This document shows positions 60,601-64,000 of a DNA stretch of 64,000 nt, in pieces. A program made the translations under genes and the position numbers. The stretch comes from Agapetus fuscipes (taxonomy: Eukaryota; Arthropoda; Insecta; Trichoptera; Glossosomatidae), in contig OX637335.1 in the NCBI GenBank assembly GCA_951799405.1, forward strand, positions 23,316,342-23,380,341. Reading direction: 5' to 3'. Positions within the stretch are counted from its first letter, which is position 1. Each line of letters starts with the position of its first letter. Below the pieces are notes generated by a model, which was not told the DNA's origin, did not search any database, and saw nothing but the letters and a program-made list of their open reading frames with translations.

Positions 60601-62657
60601 CATTGTTGAACAACTTGTTAAGTTTTTATAAAACACAAATCTTGTTAATTATTTGTAGGTTTATGAACTGGGAGCTGCGCGAGGAGAGTTTTTGTCTCCC
60701 ATGCAGCGCTCCCTGTACAACGTAGACCGTCTCACGGCGCGACCTTGGTGGTCTCCGGAACAGACACCTTACAGCCGTCTCATCAGCGAGCTGGAGAGGA
60801 ACTGGAATCTCATTGCTAAGGAAGCCAGCCAGCTCAGGGAGCAGTACAAACCTGAGCAGGAGAATCTCAAGGACAAGGGGGACTGGTCGCAGTATGAACT
60901 GTTTGTGAGAGGTATAGTTAGACCATAAATTCATTAAGATGCATTTATAAGTAAGCTCTGAAAATAAACAAAATCTATGTTTGAAAATTATTTTTTATGA
61001 GAAAGTATAAAAAAAATTACAAACACAGTTTTATTTTTACAAGTTGAGCATTTATTTCACCTTTGAATTCCTTGACTTATAAGTTGGTATGAGGCTGACC
61101 ACCCATACCTACTGTAAAAAATGGTTCACTTTGCCAATGTCACCCCTGTGTCAGGAAAGGTCGGCAAAAGTTGTAGGTTTATGTTCATTTGAGGTTTGGA
61201 TTTTATTTGTAAGTACACATTCAGCATTTGTAAGCACGAACTACATGTGTTTGTTTGTGGGCATGCATTTGATATGAGCTTTAAATGTTAATATATCTTT
61301 GCAACTTAAATTATAGAGTACTTTTGACTTGTTTACGTCATCTCATATTATAATTCTCATGTCACAGTGTTTGTGGTCACACTCCCGCGAAATGGCTTAA
61401 CGGATTATTTACAATAATTACTTAAGTATAACTAAACAGTTAAAAAAAAGTGATCTGATATGACACAAAGCATTTTTGATAGTTATAAGAATCGGCCAAC
61501 AAGTATATTTCATTCAGCTATATGATTAAGGAGAGCGTACATTGATTTTTTCTTTCATTGATTTCGACCAAATATTTTTTTGTACTTTTCTATTATTTGT
61601 CATCAAAACTCAATCTAGTCAATATAATTGTAAATATCCCTCGAATATCTGGTTAAGTAGTCTTCCAAGAGATCTGCTACCTGCTGTAACCCCACCGTTT
61701 GCTATTCTTTATTAAATAAATGGTGTTTTTAATGTCTGCAGGGGTTGAGCTAAAGAGCCACTGTTCCGAGTGCCCCGTGACGTGTGGCATCGTCCGCTCG
61801 GAGCCCGGGGCGCGAGGCTGCCGGCGTGGGCAGGTGAAGTTTAGCGCCATGCAGCCGGGCACGCACGTGCACGCCCACACGGGCCCCACCAACTGCCGCC
61901 TGCGCCTGCATCTCGGCCTGCAGGGGACGCACAACACTTACATCCGAGTGGCTCAGCACACACGGTACAAACAGCACTCTACCATTTTACAAATTTCTCT
62001 TGTCTAGGTGCGTTGACTTATGATATCTGTGGGATAGAATTTTTTTTAAAGAAAATAGTCATTATATATCTGTTTCAACCTACTTACAAAAATGGTCATT
62101 AGTAAGAAAGAGAACAAAGAACTTCATAGTTGCATTTCCATGTGTACAAAAAAAACTCAATCTTTTATCCTTTTGTGAAAACTCTGAGAAGGGTGTCAGC
62201 TTGAAGTTTGACAGTTACAGAAACAGCTATCTGAGATTTGATGCTGCAATGAAACTAACTAGCAGTAAAGCATTTTTAAAATAAAATTTTACAGGGTTAT
62301 TCGCAAAACATTTGACCCATGGCTGATTTACGGAACATTGTTTTTTTGTATGGAAATTTCACTGTAAGCTGGGGATGAGCCATGGATTTGGTGTTTGAGA
62401 GTAACACCGTTAGTATCTACTTTAAGAACAATTACAAAAGCAATTTAGATAATGATGTCTTATTTTAAAAAATTCTCACGCATGCAATCTCTTCATTGTT
62501 CCACAGGTCGTGGGAGGTAGGCAAGGTGATGATATTTGACGACAGCTTTGAGCACGAAGTCTGGCACAACGGAACAGCGCTGCGTATCGTGCTGATAGTG
62601 GACTTGTGGCATCCGGAACTGACGCAGCAAGAGCGGAACTCCTTACCCGCTATTTAA
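33627..62657 (+). CDS. ASPH: aspartyl/asparaginyl beta-hydroxylase (one TPR exon not found)
   Basis: Exons: 33627-33678, 34943-35008, 37942-38133, 39502-39614, 43375-43902, 44410-44530, 48348-48428, 49431-49552, 50270-50732, 51913-52034, 56563-56797, [missing], 58870-59104, 60659-60911, 61742-61964, 62507-62657. The family hydroxylates Asp/Asn in EGF-like domains inside the ER using Fe(II) and 2-oxoglutarate. Seen: a basic cytosolic N-terminus, one membrane segment (IIFFILFALLIGLVGLIIL, exon 3) giving a type II topology, then Asp/His- and Glu-rich luminal regions. TPR-like helices follow, with WGRARALETLAETKRSNQLL and VHYGFILKATDN. The C-terminal domain has HAHTGPTNCRLRLHLGL and FDDSFEHEVW with the two Fe-binding His, an Arg in ALRIVLIVDLWHPEL, and a conserved Cys pair. 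Known exons sum to about 985 residues, longer than the human protein through the acidic region. Phase breaks between 56797 and 58870. Confidence 0.93.
34300..34395 (+). repeat. truncated MITE, GGGCTGGAAGTC family
   Basis: The left half only: GGGCTGGAAGTCTCATCACC through AATCAGCTGTTCACTTGCGG. It lies in ASPH intron 1. Confidence 0.65.
34518..34600 (+). repeat. tRNA-derived SINE head (family B) in ASPH intron 1
   Basis: GATAGCTCAGTTGGTGGGG and AGGGTTCGATCCCCACT are degenerate A and B boxes. The folded tRNA structure is not kept, so it is not a tRNA gene. Confidence 0.6.
34943..35008 (+). CDS. ASPH: ASPH exon 2, possible cassette exon
   Basis: 66 bases, phase 1 at both ends, encoding DGSSSERSRAEAEYIARKL and SVA. 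Skipping it would keep the frame, since exon 1 ends in G and exons 2 and 3 both begin AT. It extends the basic/charged cytosolic tail. Optional use is an inference from phase alone. Confidence 0.65.
35165..36805. repeat. MITE interrupted by a retrotransposon
   Basis: The left end AGCCTAGTTAGGACAAGGCG with TTTAGTCGAGTAGCGAGTAA has its complement at the right end, finishing at CTAGGCT. TTTA at 35161-35164 and 36806-36809 is a likely target duplication. The host MITE would be about 200 bases; the retrotransposon at 35281-36720 sits inside it. Confidence 0.8.
35281..36720 (+). mobile_element. 5'-truncated non-LTR retrotransposon with open RT frame (463 codons)
   Basis: The frame 35286-36677 starts in the middle of the RT domain (MDWRKAVIVPIYKGKGDKK), continues through FVDLERAFDSVDR, VRQGCVMSPWLFN and LLYADDAIVLA, and ends at GGTGHP. 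Upstream RT and the endonuclease are missing, so it cannot move by itself. The 3' end CACCCCTAGAGGAATGGTGG is followed by a short CAAGA-based tandem tail. It is nearly identical to 1-1270 (minus strand), implying a very recent insertion. Confidence 0.92.
37330..37735 (+). repeat. composite SINE: 5S rRNA-like head, tRNA-derived family A body, LINE-like 3' tail
   Basis: 37345-37405 closely follows the 3' half of 5S rRNA (GTTAAGCAACATTGGGCGCG, TACTTGGATGGGTGACCGC). It is joined to the family A head (CGTAGTCCAGTGGCAACAC, GTGGGTTCGGATCCCGGCGG) and body. The end CATAGACCCCTAGAGTCTCT, CTCCCGCACAGGATTTCTTA then poly-A matches the retrotransposon 3' end at 22020-22090. Confidence 0.8.
37942..38133 (+). 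CDS. ASPH: ASPH exon 3, membrane anchor
   Basis: Encodes an acidic/His linker (HVDHDHGTGGHW) and then the hydrophobic helix IIFFILFALLIGLVGLIIL, closed by ENRG. Basic residues in exons 1-2 precede the helix and acidic sequence follows, fitting an N-in, lumen-out signal anchor. Phase 1 at both ends. Confidence 0.9.
38640..38800. repeat. AT-rich repeat tract in ASPH intron
   Basis: AATAATTGAGGCTAATATTT occurs twice, flanking runs of ATAATAATATGTAATAA and their complements. Confidence 0.6.
39040..39468 (+). mobile_element. non-LTR retrotransposon C-terminal fragment
   Basis: Open frame with FERRVLRKILGPVNDGETWR, LRWAGHVQRMP and RRVGRPRLRWEDEVRKD, the standard post-RT C-terminus of several non-LTR clades. 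It is a different family from the element at 35281. It lies in the ASPH intron just before the 39502 exon. Confidence 0.85.
40680..42910 (-). repeat. tandem array of element D-related units, about 410-base period
   Basis: AAGTCAAGGAATTTGAGTTT or close variants recur at about 40926, 41338, 41965 and 42366, with a variant at 41752. Between them CAAATGTCATTTCACGCT, ATCTAAGTTGCA and CCCTGCAACTTTTGCC recur in the same order. The units are reversed relative to most dispersed copies and combine element D with a second sequence. It fills most of the ASPH intron before the Asp/His-rich exon. Confidence 0.8.
43160..43189 (+). CDS. ASPH: possible ASPH micro-exon
   Basis: A good acceptor (TTCTTTTAACAG) is followed by ten in-phase codons, EQLKQYLKEI, which would continue the charged end of the 39614 exon. 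The only donor in place is GTGTCA, which begins a palindromic insertion. Either this is a real micro-exon with a weak donor or an exon damaged by the insertion. Confidence 0.3.
43190..43300. repeat. palindromic GACAAAATGTCC element
   Basis: CACGACAAAATGTCCACTG at the left is matched by ACATATTGTCGTGG at the right. Within are five or more variants of GACAnAATGTCC and its complement. Short, non-coding, and directly after the possible micro-exon. Confidence 0.7.
43375..43902 (+). CDS. ASPH: ASPH Asp/His-rich exon
   Basis: After the acceptor CGCCAATTAG the frame reads as an almost continuous Asp-rich stretch with interspersed His (for example DDDHDDDDDHDDDHDDDDED), then Glu, Gln and Asn. Most Asp codons are GAT. 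The likely donor is GAG|GTTCAT at 43902 (176 codons); GAT|GTAAAT at 43650 is also in phase 0 and would give 92 codons. It lies on the luminal side of the anchor. Such acidic/His-rich stretches resemble the low-affinity Ca2+-binding regions of junctate, calsequestrin and the histidine-rich Ca-binding protein; a Ca2+ role here is inference. Replication slippage may make its length variable. Confidence 0.75.
44027..44206. repeat. MITE, GGGCTGGAAGTC family
   Basis: Inverted ends about 70 bases long (GGGCTGGAAATCTCATCACC; GATGAGACTTCCAGCCC). The loop (GGCCGCAAGTGAACAGCTG) is in the opposite orientation to the loop of the copy at 45948. Confidence 0.85.
44984..45310. repeat. piggyBac-like MITE
   Basis: Starts TTAACCTTTTCGCTTCTGAA and ends CCCACAGTTGGAAGGGTTA, the inverted TTAACCCTT style of piggyBac. 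Its relative lies at 48597-48913. No coding capacity. Confidence 0.7.
45534..45616 (+). CDS. ASPH: ASPH alternative terminal exon (short isoform with C-terminal hydrophobic segment)
   Basis: The acceptor GATGTGTTTGCAG is followed by a G+C-rich frame that, joined in phase to the exon ending at 44530 (GACAGGA), encodes 27 residues and a TAA stop. They begin MGLRVGVG, continue with the hydrophobic core LALLVVAYCVLA and end in the basic tail RKFRSGR. The result would be a protein of about 384 residues with the N-terminal anchor and Asp/His region, a second membrane-like segment, and no TPR or hydroxylase domain. AATAAA signals occur only some 830 bases later (about 46449 and 46474), so the 3' end is unproven. 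A spurious match is possible, but phase, splice site and composition all agree. Confidence 0.65.
45726..46168. repeat. foldback element hosting a MITE
   Basis: TGAGGGTTGTTTTCCGAG and TTGCCATAGTCCATCA at the left pair with TGATGGACCATGCAAT and GAAAACAACCCTCAA at the right. The MITE at 45948-46122 lies inside. Confidence 0.65.
45948..46122. repeat. MITE, GGGCTGGAAGTC family
   Basis: Inverted ends of about 65 bases around a loop with AATCAGCTGTTCACTTG; same family as the copies at 23102 and 44027. Confidence 0.88.
46862..47226. repeat. foldback/MITE with nested inverted repeats
   Basis: Outer ends GGTTTTTCAATAGCT and AGCTATTGAAAAATTGG. The inner pair is GATTATGGCGAGTATATTC, CGACCGGTTTTGCAAACC with complements near 47060-47105. 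A related palindrome lies at 59185-59335. Confidence 0.7.
47675..47885 (-). repeat. tRNA-derived SINE, family C
   Basis: Reverse copy of the element at 32325-32600: TATTCTGCCTGGCCAAAAAC, and the head at the right reading CGACTTGACCACTCGGC. Confidence 0.7.
48597..48913. repeat. piggyBac-like MITE, second copy
   Basis: TTAACCTCTTCGCTTCTGAA to CCCACAGTTGAAGGGTTAA, with TTAA at both ends. Internally it follows the copy at 44984-45310 closely. Confidence 0.75.
49580..50210. repeat. piggyBac-like MITE containing a SINE
   Basis: TTAACACGTTGACTGCCA at the left and TGGTAGTCAACGTGTTAA at the right, each with a terminal TTAA. A family A SINE (49875-50150) is nested inside. It lies in the intron between the 49552 and 50270 ASPH exons. 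Confidence 0.82.
49875..50150 (+). repeat. tRNA-derived SINE, family A
   Basis: CATAGTCTAGTGGTCTTCGG, GTGGGTTCAAATCCCGGCGG, the body CTTACAGCAACTGGGTCTTG and end GGTGTGATTCACACAAAAAC. Confidence 0.8.
50270..50732 (+). CDS. ASPH: ASPH Glu-rich exon
   Basis: The longest ordinary ASPH exon: an opening EDDDIEIGPIQIKNQFEVLQ is followed by long Glu-dominated runs (EEIEEEEEPAEEEEEEDIED) and ends near EEKYGKLPESDDQ. It corresponds to the acidic luminal stalk between the anchor and the TPR region. The donor AAA A|GTACTC sets phase 1 and matches the next exon. Confidence 0.9.
51126..51295 (-). repeat. tRNA-derived SINE family B, truncated
   Basis: Reverse copy keeping the 3' end (GCAACTAAGCTACACATGTA) and body to TTCCCAGCTCCCG; the head is lost. 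Confidence 0.7.
51623..51684. repeat. 18-base tandem repeat
   Basis: TTAACTAGAATTAACTAG repeated about three and a half times; each unit is itself nearly self-complementary. Confidence 0.85.
52068..52839. repeat. non-autonomous DNA element with long inverted ends
   Basis: ATATCTGTGCCTCCTGTG and AAAAGTGAT at the left have an exact complement at the right. Variants of GTGATACAAGTCGAGTTATA recur at least five times inside, in both orientations, including a near-perfect palindrome (CTTGTATCATTTATTACGTG and its partner) around 52306-52340. No transposase. Confidence 0.8.
52905..52985 (-). repeat. non-LTR retrotransposon 3' end
   Basis: On the minus strand it reads CATCTGCGGAAATACTGTCT, ACCCCTAGCAGAATGGCGGG then an ACAACAG tail, matching the 3' end at 36650-36715. 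Confidence 0.6.
53267..53600 (+). repeat. tRNA-derived SINE family B, best full-length copy
   Basis: A box GATAGCTCAGTTGGTAGAG, B box GGGTTCGAATCCC, a body with CTCAGCCTTCACAAGAAATG and GGAGCTGGGAAACCCCCAC, and end GTAGCTTAGCTGCG followed by poly-T. It faces the reversed copy at 53886. Confidence 0.88.
53886..54226 (-). repeat. tRNA-derived SINE family B, reversed full-length copy
   Basis: Begins poly-A then GCAACTAAGCTACACATATA and ends TAGCTATCGACCGAACTAGG. Together with the copy at 53267 it forms an inverted pair spaced about 285 bases. Confidence 0.88.
54466..54560 (+). repeat. single diverged arm of the 12023 foldback family
   Basis: GCCGTGGTCTGGTTGATTTA, GGACAGTTTCGCCCATTGCT, CGATGGGCATTATCAGCG follow the arm of the element at 12036-12322. 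Confidence 0.55.
54600..55930. other. ASPH intron, no feature recognised
   Basis: AT-rich intron sequence between the 52034 and 56563 exons with no convincing exon or repeat boundary. Confidence 0.35.
55935..56400 (+). repeat. tRNA-derived SINE family A, diverged and interrupted
   Basis: Head near 55940-56025 (TCAGTTTGATTCCTGGCGGA), then about 190 unrelated bases, then the body (AAGCCTTACAGAAACTGGAT) and end GGTGTGATTCACACAAAAAG. Confidence 0.6.
57157..57260 (+). repeat. tRNA-derived SINE head (family B)
   Basis: CAATAGTTCAGTTGGTAGAAAG, GGGTTTGATCCCCACCGG and TTTTCTGTTTCGATAAG; the body is missing. Confidence 0.65.
57362..57793 (+). other. open frame of 143 codons, unrecognised
   Basis: It lies in the ASPH intron from which a TPR exon is missing. 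The translation (with KTIFYINLLTNLKEIETRLS and WRARLQKPAGNHLSDGK) matches no family I know and does not look like a TPR. Because a retrotransposon C-terminus follows 200 bases later, it may be part of the same decayed element. Confidence 0.25.
57996..58340 (+). mobile_element. non-LTR retrotransposon C-terminal fragment with CCHC-like motif
   Basis: Open frame with WSVWRALNRLRIGVGRACCN, MIWGILHQDD and LCECGAQESMDHLRICPACP, the Cys/His cluster typical of the C-terminus of R1/Jockey-type elements. Confidence 0.8.
58465..58578 (+). repeat. single arm of the 12023 foldback family
   Basis: GATGCTGGAGAGTTGCTTTC, CAGGATCTGTTGCCATGGTC, ACGATGGGCTTCTTCAGCG; only one arm is present. Confidence 0.7.
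59185..59335. repeat. palindromic repeat
   Basis: TATACCATAACCGGTTTCAC then CATCCGCTTGCATCATCAGG is mirrored across a 14-base loop by its complement. Related to the inner arms at 46862-47226. Confidence 0.8.
59495..59760. repeat. tandem repeat, about 100-base unit, nearly three copies
   Basis: ATTTGCTGACAAAGTAGGTC occurs at about 59501, 59595 and 59695, each followed by CAATACACTGT and AATGCATAGAAATTTCTGG. The last two units are almost identical. Confidence 0.85.
60165..60300 (-). repeat. element D-related fragment
   Basis: ATAATCTAAGTGGCAAAGAT, TGCCCACAAACAGATACGTG, CTTACAAATGCTGAATGTGT: the reversed 3' half of element D. Confidence 0.65.
61069..61318 (+). repeat. element D copy
   Basis: From TTCCTTGACTTATAAGTTGG to GCAACTTAAATTATAG. 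It lies in the ASPH intron after the 60911 exon. Confidence 0.8.
62010..62155 (+). repeat. unclassified dispersed repeat, second copy
   Basis: TGATATCTGTGGGATAGAAT, ATATCTGTTTCAACCTACTT, TTGCATTTCCATGTGTACAA, as at 22688-22835. It lies in the last ASPH intron. Confidence 0.6.
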
Positions 62658-62726
62658 CACCAACATGCCAATACACCACCGAACAAATATATCATAGCTT
62701 TACATTATTAGATAGTATTATACTCA

Positions 62727-62732
62727 AATAAA
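62727..62732 (+). terminator. probable ASPH polyadenylation signal
   Basis: AATAAA about 70 bases after the ASPH stop codon. Further AATAAA copies follow near 62790. Confidence 0.6.
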
Positions 62733-62799
62733 AGTGATACCAGTCTTACTATATGTGTATTTTAAATATTTTGATAAGCGATTTGTAAATAAATAAAAC

Positions 62800-63261
62800 G
62801 TAATTATAGAAATCGTATTGTTTTTATTCTGTATATATTTATTGCGAACTAATGATAGGTAATAAACATATATCTTACAATAATTCCTGTAAAACAATTG
62901 GATACGGAAATGTGGAACTAAAACTAATAAAGCTTAAGTACAGAATATTTTTGTACATGAATGTTGTCTGCCTGAGCAGTGGGTGGGAACAGAAATAAGC
63001 AATGGACGTTTTTCTTTGTGACTTGGTTGTTTCAACAATAGTTAAATGGATGAAAAATTAAAAAAGAAAAGCTCCTGCGTAGAGTATTTTCACACAGTTA
63101 TTTATAGGGTTTTATTTGTATTTTTTGACTGAAGTTTGAGGAGATATTGTTTTTAAAAAAGTAATCCAATATCTACGGTTGTTTCAATAATACTTATAGA
63201 TTACACATTGAACTGGATAAAAGACTATCCTTGAATATGTTGGCTCTCTGTAAATAAAAAT
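62800..63261. other. region downstream of ASPH, nothing recognised
   Basis: AT-rich flank. No reading frame or repeat that I can support. Confidence 0.35.
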
Positions 63262-63385
63262 GCAACTCTGTCGCCATTTAGCTATGAGTTGCCAGAGCCT
63301 CTGCAGATCGGCTTCCATTTTTTCCTATCCTTGCATACCTCTTTCAATTCATTCATATCCATCACCCTTTTACACACATTCTCTT
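63262..63385 (-). repeat. non-LTR retrotransposon 3'-end fragment
   Basis: The minus strand encodes [20 protein letters not shown] then a stop, followed by AGCTAAATGGCGACAGAGTT, related to the copy at 25895. Confidence 0.7.
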
Positions 63386-64000
63386 TGAATTTGAAGTTGA
63401 ATAAACTACTGTTGAAAAAACCTGAGACCATAGAATGAATCAATATAAAAATATATATAAATACATGTAAAATATCACACAATCATACTTTCTGATAATA
63501 TAACACATTTTATTTTAGATAATTTAAAGATATTATAAAGGAATGTATGTCTGAGCTTTTGTTCATAAAAAATACAATGCCTGGTACAAGTCATTACCAA
63601 AATATATTTGTACCCAACCTGTTCAAGTAAATAAACTATATTTTTTATAGATATCAAACTTTTATGCAATCAGGATCTTTCACAGATGATTTTATGAAGT
63701 TTTCAGACCACATCTGATAAGAGTATATTTATTACAATATTTAAGGCACTTATATAAAATTACATTTGACTAATATATAGCCACACATGGATTCTGGACG
63801 GTTTCCTTAAGGCTAAATAACATTGATAACCAAATAAGATGTTTAAATTTTCATGAAATTATACAGAGAATTCCAAAATTCTCATTCGGATTGAAGTTTT
63901 TGGGTTCTTAATAATCTTGATATTTCAGAGATTCTAATGGATTCAGCATATTTTTTTTCCTCAGCAGGCAAATGTCACATCTCTATGCGACTGGGGTCCT
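63386..64000. other. right edge of window, nothing recognised
   Basis: AT-rich sequence without a supported feature. Confidence 0.3.

Overview
The window is animal nuclear DNA, most likely from an insect. A hemipteran is my best guess, based only on the general look of the repeats. Coding sequence is split into short GT-AG exons of higher G+C within AT-rich introns, and roughly half of the window is dispersed repeats: non-LTR retrotransposons, tRNA- and 5S-derived SINEs, hAT-, piggyBac- and Harbinger-like MITEs, and foldback elements. Bacterial features (operons, ribosome binding sites, CRISPR) are absent.

Layout. 1-3146: a non-LTR retrotransposon on the minus strand, open in frame to the left edge. 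4065-6838: a Mutator-like (MULE) transposase gene on the minus strand that lacks its central part. 8439-11233 (+): LCMT1, the PP2A leucine carboxyl methyltransferase, in four exons and complete. 11.3-18.9 kb: no gene, mostly MITEs and foldbacks. 18891-27902 (-): ACADVL, mitochondrial very-long-chain acyl-CoA dehydrogenase, ten exons, 624 codons plus stop, complete. 29506-33150 (-): a C15orf40/YggU-family (DUF167) small protein in four exons. 33627-62657 (+): ASPH, aspartyl/asparaginyl beta-hydroxylase, about 29 kb, head to head with the C15orf40 homologue. 62.7-64 kb: no gene except a retrotransposon 3' end.

The four cellular genes are ordinary conserved genes with no shared pathway: PP2A methylation, mitochondrial fatty-acid oxidation, a small conserved protein, and an ER hydroxylase. 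The most interesting locus is ASPH. It has a membrane anchor exon, a very Asp/His-rich exon, a Glu-rich exon, a conserved C-terminal dioxygenase, and a phase-compatible alternative last exon. That last exon would end a short, hydroxylase-free protein in a second hydrophobic segment followed by a basic tail, an arrangement that recalls the junctate/junctin products of the vertebrate gene. One expected TPR exon of ASPH is not found where it should be, and the reading phase of its neighbours confirms the gap.

Exon joins were worked out by hand from splice sites, codon phase and resemblance to known families; no alignment was run.
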